The notes under the pieces were generated by a model that had not been told where the DNA came from, ran no database searches, and was given only the letters and a program-made list of their open reading frames with translations. The position numbers and the translations under genes were made by a program. Shown piece by piece: positions 35,794-49,900 of a stretch of 64,000 bases of DNA; position 1 is the stretch's first letter; every line of letters begins with the position of its first letter. This DNA is from Ailanthus altissimus (taxonomy: Eukaryota > Streptophyta > Magnoliopsida > Sapindales > Simaroubaceae): NCBI GenBank assembly GCA_946807835.1, contig OX327710.1, forward strand, positions 17,720,501 to 17,784,500, written 5' to 3'.

Positions 35794-36797
35794 AAAAACT
35801 ACTCAATCCTTCAACGAGAGGATCATGATCTATTTATTCATTTGAATTATATACATAATAATATATTGAATGGTCTTGTTCGTGCACACACTCAACCACA
35901 CACAATGACTATTTTTCTTCAAACATTGACTTGAGTATTCTTTTTTGCAAGAGAACGAAGGGCCCTTTAGTTAATTTAAGGGATGGTACAAGGGCAAGAA
36001 AGTAACTGACTGCATAGGTTCTGATTTAAAAGGCTTGAATGGCATTATTTTGGGAAGAGTGTAACTTTGAACGAACATCGGTATAACAATTGCAAGAAAA
36101 AAAGGATTGTATAATAGAAGCATAACCTACTGTTCTTTCTAGATCAAACAAGTGGGACATATAAAGGAGAAATAAGTGACAGAGATATGATAGTACTAAA
36201 ATAAGATTTTTGCTATAATGACGGATGTATTGACAAAAATCTTCAAACAACTAAAAGAGAAGAGAAAGGAGAATTGTGAAATAAGAGACAAACTAACAAA
36301 AACTACTCAATCCTCCAACGAGAAGATCATGATCTATTTATTCATTTGAATTATATACATAGTAATATATTGAATGTTCTTGTTCGTGCACACACTCAAC
36401 CACACAAATTTTTTTTTTCAAACATTGACTTGAGTATTCTTTTTTGTAGGAGGACAAAGGGCGTTTTAGTCAATTTAAGGGGTGGTACAAGGGCAAGAAA
36501 GCAACTGACTACAGAGGTTCTGATTTAAAGAGCTTGAATGGCATTGTTTTGAGAAGAATGCAACTTTGAATGAACATTCATATAATAATTGCAAGAAAAA
36601 AAGGATTGTATGATAGTAGCATAACCTACTATTCTTTCTAGATCAAACAAGTGGAATATATAAAGGAGAAATAAGTAACAAAGACATGATAGTACTAAAA
36701 TGAGATTTTTGCTATAATGATGGATGTATTGAAAAAAAACCATCAAACAACTAGAAGAGACGAGAAAGGAGAACTATGAATTAAGAGACAAACTAAC
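35794..36797 (+). repeat. Tandem duplication of about 503 bp in the left gypsy LTR region
   Basis: 35794-36296 and 36297-36797 are two head-to-tail copies with high but imperfect identity. Both run from acaaaaactactcaatcc through catgatctatttattcattt and gcaagaaaaaaaggattgta to gagacaaactaacag. The right LTR has only one such block (about 39735-39990), so the duplication is local. Confidence 0.75.
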
Positions 36798-37129
36798 AGT
36801 AATGGTAAGGCATAAAGAATTGAATATGCTCCCAAAGTACCTCGCAGTAGGAGAATTGATCAAGACATACTCAATGTGAACTATCATATAGAATGGGATA
36901 GAAGACGATATGTTCAAAGAACAAAAATATAGGAAACCCAAGAAAGAATGAGAAAGGTATAAGATGAAAATGACATAAGAGCTTTCATTATGAGGGAAGT
37001 AGGAGAATTTTACATAAGATCTTTCATTATGGGGGAAGTAAGAGAATTGCAAGGAAAGATTGGTAAGCCTAGAATAACAAAGGATGTAATAACTCTGGCA
37101 AGGAAGGAAAATCAAGACTTGTTCATAGA

Positions 37130-37560
37130 ATCCATCAGGTAGGTCGAGAAATCTTACAAATTCACAATGCCAAACTTATATATATTCGATGAAACTAGAG
37201 ATCTAAAAGAGCATATCTTCCACTTCAATATGAAGATAATCTTACATGCGTGCAACAAACCCTTAAAGTACATAAACTTCCCATCAAGTATAAAGGAACC
37301 CACACAAGCATAGTTTCATGGATCAAAGGAAAACTCGATAACTTCCTTTGAAGAACTGATAGCATAATTCATCACATAATACATGGGGAACAATACAAAA
37401 AAAAATATATAAAACTTATTCTTCATAAAGCAAAGAGAGAATAAGACAATTAAGAGCTTCCTCAATCAATTCAATTGAGAACGCAGTGAGCTAAAAGCTA
37501 TGACAGAAATTATTACTCAAGCTTATCAAAAGGTTGTGAGAACATTAACTCCTAATTATC
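37130..37560 (+). pseudogene. Ty3/gypsy gag (Retrotrans_gag-like) remnant
   Basis: Across stops the translation reads FDETRDLKEHIFHFNMKI, then CNKPLKYINFPSS, a FHGSKE segment, SFEELIA and KTIKSFLNQFN. This follows the plant gypsy gag pattern of an F-D-x-x-x-D-P-x-x-H start, a W-F-x-x-L core (decayed here) and an S-F-x-x-L block. Multiple stop codons make it non-functional. Weakly coding-looking sequence continues to about 38290 without recognised domains. Confidence 0.65.
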
Positions 37561-38305
37561 ATTAGCTTATTTGCAAGAACTTCATGTCATTCAAGAAGGC
37601 AATAAAGATGTAATCACAACATAGAAAAAAATTAGGAACGTCCCAAAAGAAAGGTTATAAGAAGTGACTGCCACTAAATAAGGCAATAGAGATGATAAGC
37701 GATTGCGACAAACATTCCAAATTTTGATCTAGATCAAAACACCCGAGAAGAAGATCTGGATAAAGTAAAATGATATATGACTCTTCAGAAAACCAAAGGC
37801 CATACAAACTTTGAATGATCAAATGGATTATTTTGCACATTCCCTAACAAGTTTTGGACCCCACATCAGCAATTGTTGATTTTTAAAAGGGTAGATCAAT
37901 GCTCTCATAAGGAACGACCATCTTACAAAATTCAAGCTAGAAACAAAACCCTAAGAAGCTTTTAGAACCAAAGAGAAATTTGAAGGCAAGTGGGTAGTAG
38001 GTTACAACCATAAAAAAGTGACGCTACTTTTATTAAACATGGTCAATGAATCATTATTTAAATTTTGCTACTAGAAGAAGGGAGAAGAAGGCACAAACGA
38101 ATGAGAAATAGACAAAAAAAAAACATAACTTTACCAAGGAAACTTCCACTGAGCTTGAGGATGGTGGGATAGAAGGAAAAGAAGGATTAGATGAACAAAT
38201 GATAGTCTTGAAAGGGCTATAAACAACAGAGGATCCTATCGAAAAATCTATAGAAGCAATATTTATAAGAATGACTATAAACCAATATTATGTAGGACCA
38301 TGTCC

Positions 38306-38990
38306 AATTGCCCCCTCTTGTTTTAAACATTACCCACTTACCCCCTAATTTTTTCTATTACAAAAAAAAAACCCATGCTGTTACAAAGATTCTGTTAAAT
38401 ACTAACTCTTAATATATTTTTACTAATTTGCCTTACATTACTATTTTTTAATAAATTATTAATGTAATTTCTAAAAGACTAAAACTAAAATAATAAAAAT
38501 CATAACATATTTATGTTATGATGGAAGGATGAATATTTTACATTTTTATTTTATTTTTTTTATTTTATATTTTAAAATTGTATTCATTAATTAAATTTTT
38601 TATTTAATACTTTTGAGAAATAAGAAATATATTACGGTTTTATTATTTTCGTTATTTATAGTAATTTAAAAATAAAAAACTATAACTTATTTATTCTTTT
38701 TTATGAACATTAAATATTAATTAATAAATAAAAATAAACAAAATGACTAAAATATTCATCTTTTCATCAAACATAAATATGTTATGGTTTTTATTATTTT
38801 AGTTTTATTTTAAAAAAATTACATTAATAATTTATTTTTAAAAAAGTAATATAAGGGTAAATTAGTAAAAAAAGACAATAAGAGTTAGTATTTAACAAAA
38901 TGTTTGTAATAGCAAGGTTGTTTTCGTAAATAAAACATCAGCGAAGTAAGTGAGTAATGCTCAAAATAAGTGAATAATTATATATAGTTT
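38306..38990. mobile_element. Foldback/MITE-like element with arms of about 200 bp
   Basis: The left arm (38306-38527) and right arm (38763-38990) are near-reverse complements. The left reads acattacccacttac, then gttaaatactaactctta, tttactaatttgcc, attattaatgtaattt and cataacatatttatgttatg. The right reads these in reverse complement in the same nesting order. No coding capacity. It sits inside the gypsy remnant. Confidence 0.75.
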
Positions 38991-39465
38991 TTCTTTTATA
39001 TATGGTACTACATGGGAGGCCATTAGATAAAGAAAGAAGGAATTAAAAAAGGAAGGCACTTTTTAGAAAAGAAACCAAAGTTTAATTTGTTTAGTTTAAT
39101 TAATAGAGTTAAATTAGTTAATTAAATTTAAAATTTTGATTTTCTTATATCTAGAGAATAAGAGTGAAAAATAAGAAATAAGAGAGAATTTTTGAAATCA
39201 TAGATCAGAAAATGAAGATGGACGAGGAAAAATGGTTGTTGTAATATTTAAATAAGTTATGTCCATCCACATGTAAGTTTGCAAGAAATGGAACGTTGCC
39301 TACATTTAAAGAGACGTGACTGTCGGAACAAAAATGTAAGTAAGAAGAGAAAAAGTAAAAATAAAATTTGGATACATGGCACTTAATGACTGAAAGTGAA
39401 AAAGCATGACCTAAAAATCTTCTCCCCTCAAACAACACACTCTTTCACTTAAAAGAGGGGAGACG

Positions 39466-40000
39466 TGTTGAGCTTATTCCTAGTGGACCTAACTAGTCCA
39501 AGCACCAGCGGTCTAATTTCTTCATTTAATTGGAGAAAACCCATACAAGCAAGCCTAATGACTTAAGACAAGAGTCCGATTTGCTCTTCTTGTACATAGA
39601 CATGACATAAAATTCTTCTATTAATTAATATTGAGACAAAACATTTAAAAGAGCATAAATTATTTTAATCATAGTTCAATTAAAATACACATCTAATTTA
39701 TCGCACACTAGGAAGGACTAAAATTCCTACCCTACCAAAACTGTTAAATCCAACAAAAGGATCATGATCTATTCATTCATTTGACTTACATTCATAACAA
39801 TATGTTGATCTATTCTTGCTCGTGCATACACTTTATCTCACACATAAATCCTTCTTTTTCTTCAAACATTGATTAGAGCGTTATAGTATTTTTTTATTTT
39901 TTTTTGTAGGAGGATAGAAAGCGCTTTAATCAATTTAAAATAGTAGTACAATGATAGAAAAGTAATTGAACATGGAGATTCTAATCTAGGAAGTTTTGAC
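39466..40000 (+). repeat. Right LTR of the gypsy remnant
   Basis: It matches 35134-36040 apart from the MITE inserted there: cttcatttaattggagaaa, agttcaattaaaatacacat, aggatcatgatctattcatt and ttcaaacattga. The end is not sharply defined. Confidence 0.65.
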
Positions 40001-41539
40001 ATAAATCACTCCAAGGTTGGTAAAAGAAGTATTAGTTTTTGACCTTTTGCTTTCGCAACAAGAACCATATCAACTAATTATCTCCTTCTAGATAAATTGA
40101 GTTATGTCTTTGTAGATAATTTGTCTAAGTATTTTAAATATGTTTTTATATGGTAAAATTATAAATTTATTTAAATTTCCTTTTTTTAATAATTCTTTTG
40201 GAGATAAAATGAAAGAAGGAATAGATAAGGGGAAGATGGTACGAATTTGGAGTAGAGGTGTACATAATTTCAAAAGAATATTTTTTTTAAAATATTTCTT
40301 TCGTAATTATAAATATATTACACGTACTTATTTTGGAAAACTCATTTTAAATCAAGTTCGTATGTTTTAGGTAGGATATTTGTTTTTTTGTACAACCGCT
40401 GGTAGGCTATTAGGTAGGAAATTTGACATTTGAGTTTTGGATTTATTGGCGTGTGAAAAGCTATTTCAACTAATAGTCAAACTATGAACTATAAAATGTT
40501 AAATAATAAAACGTTAAATTATGATAGTCACTTAATTGTATAGGCGTAGGATGAAACTCTTTGGATTGATGAACAACGAGTGGTTTTTTTTTTGCCCATC
40601 TTTTCCTTTTCTTTCATCGTTGCCATTTTTCTGAAATTCCATTCACCAAAGATAAGGAGATCAAATTATCAAAGGAAATCAGAAATAAAATAAAATATGA
40701 GATACAACTACATAAAAAAAAATAGAGAGAAAATCAGACATAAGATACAACACTGGGAAAGAGAATTTGTTTTTTTTTTTTTTGAAATACTTTATAATTG
40801 AGTATTACATTAAATTATACTATTGATATTATATCAAAAATATTACTAATATTACTTTAGACTAAATTAAAATTGTTGAGAGCAACATTTATAAATTTGA
40901 TTACACTTCATTCGGATTATAAAATTCTGACGAGAAAAGATGAATAATTATACTATTTTAATATTTATTAGAGCTCAAATTTTTAACCTAAGTCAGAAAA
41001 ATGTATAGGACTTGCTGTTGAAGTGCTGAAGTGCAGAAAAGAGATGTTATTAAGTGTCCAATTTGTTAACAAATCGAATTTCCATTGATTATAAAGTGCG
41101 TACCGTGTATGCAATTACTTTTGGTATTCAAAATGAGTTTATTATTTGTTTTGGTAAGACACATTGTCAAAGGCATTTTTATATCTTAAAATGTAATCTT
41201 AATGGTTACTTAAAGCAAAAGTTTCGAGGTGCATTATAGAAGAAGAAAAAGCATTTGTCAGATTTTCTTATTCAACTCCATTCTTAATTAACTATCAAAT
41301 TATATACTTAATAATTAAATGAATTAACCCAACGGCTAGTTGTAATATGATAATTTCACATGGTAGCACCTTGAGACAAACTCAATTATTATTTTTGAAG
41401 CGGTAAATGAATAGTTTGTTGGGTATATTTATTTTAAAAATTATTCAACTATATATTTTAATATATAGTATTAAATATTTGTAAGATAAAAATCATCAAC
41501 AATTATAATATAAAATAAAATATAAAAAGAGAGTAAGAA
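40001..41539. other. Intergenic AT-rich sequence
   Basis: No gene that I can support. Short open frames (for example 40140-40370) have lysine- and phenylalanine-rich composition expected of AT-rich noise. Confidence 0.4.
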
Positions 41540-42163
41540 AAAGTTAGCCTTAAACATAAAGAACCATGATATAAAGCATTATTCTAAAGTCAAATAATTA
41601 TTTTCTCGTGCAAGTAGTATTGGATCTATATAACTCCGAAACTCAACCCTATACTCGATGTCACTCTCTTTGATAAGCACGATCACTAAAAAGATGATAT
41701 CAAATCTTTATTGTCAAAGTTGCTCAAAACTCAATATAAAAGAATATAATTTAAAATAACATATACATAATATATTTCTCATTTTTCTTTTCTCTTCTTT
41801 CACATGCACTTTCTAAAGAAAGATTAACACCCTTTATATAGTAGTAGATAATGGTTAAGATATTAAAATCAGTATTAATTTAGCATTATTATAATTTTAA
41901 ATATTTTGTAACTCTTAAAATTAATTCTAATATTTAATACGATTAATTTAATATTTTATAACTCCTATAATAATTTAAAATAAATAACTCTCAAATAATA
42001 ATAATATTATAGATAAATATTTGTAACTCTAAAATATATAATTTTAATAACTAACATAATTATTATTATAATAGTTTATGAATTTAAAATATTAAAATTA
42101 TATTAATATTTTATAATTTATTATTCATTTATAAAAAAATTTAAAAACTTTTTCTCCAACATG
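41540..42163 (-). repeat. Possible solo LTR, minus orientation
   Basis: On the minus strand it would start TGTTGGAGAAAAAGTTTTT (42163). It has a TATA-like ctatataaaggg (about 41846-41835) followed by a UTR-like stretch, and ends near tagaataatgc-tttatatcatgg. No partner LTR, so this is a tentative call. Confidence 0.3.
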
Positions 42164-43963
42164 GTTTCATATTCTTCTAATAGAGGAATATTAGAACACT
42201 CCAAAATAGAGTTCAAATAAAATATATCCCATAAAATGTAAGAAGAATTATATTCAAAGCATTTATAGATATTTGAGATTATAACTTTTCAGAGTATATT
42301 ATTCTAGTTCTACTTATTTGTAAATAAATTTAAATTTTATTAATGTTATTATAAAAAAATTAAAAAAATTAAAAAAAAAACCCCCCAAAAACCATCTCAA
42401 ATTGTCCTACATCACATGTACATTTTGGTTGACAACAAATGTGCATGCAATTAGTTTTGCTGTCATAATATAATCAATTTTATATATTCTTATTCAAATG
42501 AACTAAATTTATTTGTTTTAAGGTAACAAATTATGTAAGAGATATACTTGTTTCCTTTATGTAAGATATATATAATTTATTCTTCCCTTTGTGTAAATGT
42601 TTTTTTCTGGTTGCTTTTTATGGTTTAAATAAATATGGACATACAAAGCAAAGAAGCAAGTACTAGTTTACTATTGGGATCCGAGCTTGATGATCAATGT
42701 TCAAAATATTAGAAATAATTAGAAATAAGATTTATATTTATATAATACAACTTTAGATTTGTTATGTCAAATTATCACGATACATATTGAAAAAAAATTA
42801 TTTAAAAAGTCTATAGTGAATAAAATGTAAGGGTTAATAGCTTTCAATGAGAATATAAAAATATAGCGATTTTTCACAGCTAAATTTATATATAATTTAA
42901 TAGAGTTCTTTTCTTATAATAAAAAAAAAAGAGTACTATAAATAATAATTTGATTTAAGGACCATAATTCTAAAAGAGATCTTTATATACTAAGTTAATT
43001 ATCATCTTATCAATCATAATTTATTTAATATTAAATCTTTATACATAATAAGCTGATATTTAATAAATATTTTTAGAATTTAATAAAAAAAATAGTTTAA
43101 AGACATACCAAAATAATACAACCCAACACAAAATCACAACGGAGCACTCTGAACTGGATAATGAAATATAATCTCTAATGACAATGACAATATAGAATGA
43201 GATAAATGTGATAGTTTTGTTAAAGATATAAAGAAATCAATACAATTGATTATTATTATATTATTTTATAATTAATAGGTTATATTTAAAATTTTTATAT
43301 ATATATATATTTATATTCCCTATTTATAATAATTTAAATCCTATATAAAGGCAGTATTTGTAACATAAATATAGCAACAATGTAATTTTTTTTTAAAAAT
43401 TTTTTTTCTTAAATATTTTTACTGTCTTTTTATTTTTATTTTTATCTTTTCTTATAAGTTTAATAAGAATCGAAGAAAAGAGACTGATGAAGAAAGTTTC
43501 CTAGTAAACCATATTCGGGCGTGGAATGACAAGTAGAGAGAATCAGATATGACTCATGAGTCAACTCTCAATGAAACTGAATGCAAAAAGATAGAGAGAG
43601 TGTGTGATAATAAAGGCTAGAGTTATGATCTTAAAGAGCCAGCTAAAAGAGTCTTTCGATTTCATGTACGTTCATGGTTTCAACTCAGCCCTAGCTCCTT
43701 TTGTTCTCTGGGTCATTCTCTCATATTTTTCGCATTACTAACATTCATCAACTCTCTTTACCTTAAAAGAATCTCGTACCGAGTCCGAGTTCATTTAAAA
43801 CTCGTTTACCAACTGAGTTTAATGAGTGCTCTTGAAAATGAAATGTAACTGTTAGTTACTGGACAAAGCTGGGTTTTGTTCAATTTTGAATGTCTTTGTC
43901 GTTTTATATTGAGTTCTGAGTTGGAGTTCAAGTTTAAGAGAAATTTGTATTTTCAGAGAGAAT
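42164..43963. other. Intergenic AT-rich sequence and 5' flank of copy D
   Basis: I see no gene. The last 250 bases before 43964 are less AT-rich and probably include the 5' UTR of copy D. No similarity to the upstream flanks of copies A and B was noticed. Confidence 0.4.
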
Positions 43964-46900
43964 ATGATGGCTGCCAATGACTTAAGGAGGTGGGGTTCCG
44001 GATTGCTGACAATACTTTTCTATGGTCTTATTGTTGTAGCTTCACTGCTTGTTGTAGCAGAACCAAAATTAGGACACGAAATGTCAAGTTACAGTGAGAA
44101 TGAACAAGTTCTTGAATCAGATTATCTGAAGAAAGTGTTGAGTTTCTTGTGGCAAAAATGTCAATTGGGTTATGAACATGTCTGGCCTGTAAGTTCAATT
44201 TCCAGTTCCACCAATGCTGCATTTGTTTGGTGAAAGATTTTTGTTTTTGGCTTTCTTAGTTGTTTCTTCAATTTGTTTACAAGTTCAAAGTTGCTTTAAC
44301 CTCAATCAGTTTCATTGTTTCTGGTGCTAGTGGCTATAATTCTCTGTGATGCATGCAATAAAAGGAAGCTTGTTGAGCTTTGTTCATTTCTGTAATTTTA
44401 AGATTTCAATTTTTTTTTTTTGTTAATATTATTCTCTATGGTTCTAGTGGTTGTAAATCTCTATATTCAACATGCATATATTATTCTCTCATCTACTTGA
44501 GTTTTGGTCTATAATGTGAAAATTGATTATTGGCATAATTCGATTTAAATTGTTGACATTGTGTGAAATTTGTGTTCCTAGGAGATGAAATTTGGCTGGA
44601 AAATCGTGGTGGGTACCATAATTGGATTCTTTGGAGCAGCATTTGGCAGCGTAGGAGGTGTCGGTGGTGGCGGAATTTTTGTTCCTATGCTTACTCTCAT
44701 CATTGGGTTCGATGCCAAGTCATCAACGGCAATATCAAAATGTAGGAAAACTCAGCCCTTTTCTAGAATGATTATGTTTTTTTTTTTTTTTCCAGTTCTC
44801 GTTGTCACAAAGGATTTAAGATCTGAGAAGCCGAAATGGCTAAAGCAAACACAGTACCCTATTGTTGCCAGCACAGGAATTGCAAAAAAAGTTCTGATCC
44901 AAAAAAATTTGGGACTCCGCCGGTCTAGATACAAAATCCCACTTTAAAAAATTCAAGTTTTTCTAAATCTTTTTTTTTTTTTTGAGAAATTCAAATTCGG
45001 GCCTATTTAGATCCTCTTTTTTTTTTAAAAAAAAAAATTCTAAATTAATTTTTAATTTTTGATATATATAAATCTAACAATTATTTTAAAAAATAAATAT
45101 TTTAAAAGTTTAAATTTAACCTAAAAATTTAAAAAAAATAATAATTTGTAACAATGATAAAAAAATACATTTTAAATTATAAATGCAAATTATACATGCC
45201 ACTTATAGAAATTATACATATTAAACTATAAATATAAATTATACAATACAAATCTAACAATTGTTTTATAAAATAAATACCCCAAAAGTTTAAAATTTAC
45301 CAAAAAAAAAAAACAATTGAAAAAAAAAAATTGAACTTAACTCGGATCTGGCCCCGACTCAGCCTGGACATAAACCCGGATCCGGCCTGGCCCGGGCTAA
45401 ACTTGTCTTCCGGGACCCAAAAACAATTTGAATCCGGATTCAAGTTGAGCAAAACCCGGATCCAAATCTGGATTTTGTCGTCCTTATTCCAGGAATAGAT
45501 TTAAATGTTTGAACAAGATTTCGAATGGTATTACCTTCCTGATTTCAGTAATACTTCAACATATGGCCATTGAAAATACTTTAGTGATTTCAACTTGTTG
45601 GAATTGGTGATTTAAAATTATGTTTGATTATGATTTTGAATTAGAGATCAATGAAAGTTGATATATGGTCAAGGACGCTATGGACGGATGAGAAAATGAT
45701 AAAAATAAAAAGTCAAAAACAAAGAATGGCACGAAAACACGAGGAAACAGTCTTTAGGTATGAGCGTCGCTGGCTGCATAGCCCTACGGCACCAAAGTCA
45801 AAAGTCCCAGTGTAATGGCACTGGTCTGAGCACGCTACAGTGCTAGGATAAATTTACATTCACGCCAGGGTGCTAAGTCGCGTAGAATTTCTTGTTTTGT
45901 CTCAGATTCACATGTTTAAGATGATTTTAGACTTCTTAAATATGTGAACTCTTATTCCAACTAAAAATATGGTTTATAGGGGCATTTGTAACCTATATAA
46001 ACCTTTGTAAACTCCTTAGATTAATTAAGCATCAATAAGAGAGAGAATAGAGAGCTTAGGTAGCACTTGAGTGTTTTGAGTGCACAAAATAGTGCGATAT
46101 AGATTCTTGAGAGCTCTAGGCTATTGGGTATTACTTACAATCTCTTGTGGGAATTCTTTGTAAATTGAATAAAAGAAATTAGGATCTTATGATCTACCGT
46201 AGACATAGGCAGGTATTACCGAACCACGTAATTGTTTGTGCTTCCTTTTATGTATGATTGTTCATCTCTTTATTTGTATGATCTTTTCTTATTCTTGGTT
46301 ACTTATAAGTAAAAATCTTTCGCAAAACACTTAGAATATTTTTAGAGTGCACGTTGAAAACCACAACAAGTGGTATCAGAACATAGGTTGGTCAACTATG
46401 GCCTTTCGCAAGTATAAAATAGTTCAATAGATAGAATAATTTTAACTATAAATAATTAGGGAAAAGATCTGAATCTAGTAGTGTAGCGGGATTAGCTATA
46501 TATAAAGATGGAAAAAATAATCAGATGAGCAGATTTAAAAAGTGCTATTATTGTAATAAGAAAATGCACTTAAAGATGGATTGTCCAGAAAAAAAAAGGT
46601 AAAGAATGATGAATATACTGTAATAGTTTGTGGGGAAGACTATGAGGTTGCAGAATTGTTGATAGCTTCTAATAAGAAGTATGCTGGTGAATGAATACTT
46701 GATTCTGGCTGTAATTACCATATGCGTTTGGATAGGTCCTTATTTACCAATTATAGATACATTAGGGGTGGCAACGCACAAATGGGTAATGATATGACTA
46801 ATGAAGTCATAAAGATTAGTAGTATAAGGATATAGATGCATGATGAGAAGATTGGGAGTTACTTAGTGTAAGGTACATTCCTAAAGTTAGGAGGAACTTA

Positions 46901-49900
46901 ATATCCCTATGAGTGCTAAATCAAGATGGGTATTTATACAAAGTAGAAAAAGAAGTATTGTAGGTGATGAAAGGATCTATAGAGATTATGAAGGGTGAAA
47001 AGCACAAAATGGGCTGTATGTACTTGATGAGAATGTTGTAATTGGTCAATATAGATTGTTAAAAGGGAGCAAACTAAGAGGCAGCATTGGAGAGAAACTC
47101 ACCAGGGTAACAAAAGTCAAAAGAAAATGTATAGGAATGGTGTTTTTTAGAAGTATAAGTCTTAATCACTGAGATATTGTGGTCATAGTGTCAAGAGTGA
47201 TAAAGGAGATCACAACGTAAAAGCTACCCTAGTAAATGTGCATTCGTCTCTTTAGAGATAAAAGTCACGGGCTCAAGAAGTGCTAAGTCTGGACAAAGAT
47301 TAACTAGAGTTAACACTAAATGATAGAGCATTGGAATGGATCAATCTAGTAAAGCTTATTGAAGAGAGATTTTGAATCAATGAGAGGTTTTGTTGAAATT
47401 GGTGATTCAAAATTATGTTTAATCATATTTTGAGTTGGAGACTAATGAAGAATCGACACGTGGTCAATGACGTGATGACAGATGAGAAAGGGACAAAAAT
47501 AAAATGCCAGAAACAATGAGGGGCATGAAAACACAAGAAGATAGTCTCCAAGTGTGAGCACCACAACACTGAAATTATAAGCCCTTGCACCACAGCGCCA
47601 AGATGAAATCACATCCACGTCGCAGCGCCAAATCATGTAGAGTTTCTTGTTTTGTCTTGAATTTCGTATGTTTAAGTCAGTTTTGGACTTTATAAATATG
47701 TGGACTCTTATTCTAACTAGAAATATAATTTTTAAGAATATTTTGTAGTCTATATAAACCTTTGTAAACTTTTAAATTAATTAAGCAATAACAAGAGAGA
47801 ATACAACATTTAAGAAGCACTAGAGTATTTTAAGTGCACAAGATAGTGCGATATAGATACTTAAGAGCTCTCGCTATTGGATATTTCTTATAATCTCTTA
47901 TAAGAATTCTTTGAAAATTGAATAAAAAAAGTTAGGATCCCTTGATCCACTTTAAACATAGACAGTTATTACCGAACTACGTATATTATTTACGTTTTCT
48001 TATGCGTGTAAGTATTCATCTCTTTAATTGTGTAATCTTTTCTTATTCTATATTTTTAAGTGTAAATCTTCTACAAAACACTTAGAAGATTTTTAGAGTA
48101 AACATTAAGAATCCAACACAACTATGTAACCATTATTACAGGAAGCAGAAGTTTGCTTTATTTGCCGTACTTAGTAATATTCTGCAGTACATAATTCATT
48201 TAAAACTGGTTTTGGCTAAAAGGAAATAAGCAACTTCAATTTTTGTTAAGGCTTTTCATTTATTTCAATCTTATATATGGCTTTCATTTTGTCTATGACA
48301 TTCACCGGCTAATCACTTTTTATGAAGAGGGCCAGGGCAGTACATACAGATGATTCTCTGGTTATTACCTTTTACCATATTATCAAACTAATACCGTGTC
48401 AATTCAATCTGGTTTCAGGTATGATCACTGGTGCTGCGGCAACGACTGTTTACTACAATTTAAAGTTGAGGCATCCTATGCTAGATATGCCCATCATCGA
48501 CTACGACTTGGCACTTCTATTTCAACCAATGCTGGTTCTAGGCATTAGTATTGGAGTTGCTTTTAATGTGATATTTGCTGACTGGATGATAACAATTTTG
48601 CTAATCATTCTCTTCTTAGGTATACTTTGTTAGAATTAAGATTTTATAATGTTTGCCTCATGAAAAACTTCTTTAATTCTCCTCTGTTGGACATTTCTAT
48701 TAATGGTCCTGCTTATCTGAAGGTACATCCACTAAAGCATTCTTCAAAGGCGTTGAAACATGGAAAAAAGAAACAATAATTAAAAAGGTAGTTGAAACTT
48801 TCTCAAATGTCCAGGAATCAGTAATTATGTTCTAATGCAACCATATTTCTCCAAATCATTCTCACATGTTACTGATATTTCAGGAGGCTGCCAGATGTTT
48901 GAATACAGATGGTGAGTTGGTACATAATTTTTTTTTCTTTTTTATGGTTTTTATTCTTTAGATAGCAGTTTCTGACAATTCAATCTTAGATATATTAAAT
49001 TAATTTTGCGGGGCTAATTCGCTCCAATCAGGTAATGCTAATGAAGAAGTGGCATACAAACCCCTTCCTGAAGACCCTGCCAATGATGCTCAAACAACTA
49101 CACAAGCATCTAGAAAAGAAGAGGTAAGATTGCTTATACAATCTCTCTCTCATTAATGACTTTGGGACTAATTCTGCAACCTTCCCAGGTCTCCATTCTT
49201 GAGAATGTTCGCTGGAAGGAACTCGGACTTCTTGTTGCTCTCTGGTTTGCAATCCTTGCACTGCAGATTGCTAAAGTATTTTCTTCTGTGTGATTATTGT
49301 CCTTTGGAAGCCTTTTTTTCTATCACTTTCATGCATTCATGAGCTGAACTGATAAGGATCTCACTTGTATTGGAAACAGAATTACACAAGCACCTGCTCT
49401 TTGGCATATTGGGCAACGAACCTATTGCAGGTACCTTCTCTTGATATTTAGCACAAATAAGTTAATGCTATTGTAACACCCAGTACTTTTGCGCGTACAA
49501 GACACGCGTTAAAAGAAAATGTTACTAATTCTATTATAAAATTAAAGTATTATACTTCTCATTTTTTTTATATAAATTCATCAAATATTTATTTATCAAA
49601 TCAAAATTTCTCAAAGTCTTTAGGTAAAGATAAATCTCTAAAATAAAGTCTCAACTTTTAGATCATTCTTACAACTTAAATAAGATAAAATTAAAATTAT
49701 TAGACATAACTTTTTTTTTTTAAGTAAAAGATTAGCTCTTTAAATACCCAATTACAAGGTAACTCACCAAGCTAAAATTTAATCTATAAAAATGTTAATG
49801 ACGAATGGTGAGTTGTCGACTCAGTAAATAAAACTATTCATAATATATGAGAGTTCTTTTTTAAAAGGTTGCAAGCATTTTTAAATATCATCAATAGTAT

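Larger units (their letters stand above)
35134..40000 (+). mobile_element. Ty3/gypsy retrotransposon remnant
   Basis: LTR-like ends at 35134 (TGTTGGACCTATT) and 39466 (TGTTGAGCTTATT) share long blocks such as caagcacca-ag, aatttcttcatttaattgga and aggatcatgatctatt. The right LTR is directly preceded by a polypurine tract, aaaagaggggagac (39451-39464). Between them is a decayed gag region (about 37140-37560). Protease, reverse transcriptase and integrase were not recognised, so the copy is deleted internally. Exact LTR 3' ends are uncertain; 40000 is approximate. Confidence 0.75.

Noticed and set aside
36026..37115. Minus-strand open frames of 73-113 codons
   Set aside because: Two are near-identical because of the tandem duplication in the gypsy LTR. 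All are hydrophobic low-complexity readings antisense to retrotransposon sequence.
40140..40370. 76-codon open frame
   Set aside because: Lys/Phe/Ile-rich composition typical of AT-rich noise, with no splice context or homologue recognised.
49028..49261. Minus-strand 77-codon open frame
   Set aside because: It is antisense to exons 6 and 7 of copy D and their intron.
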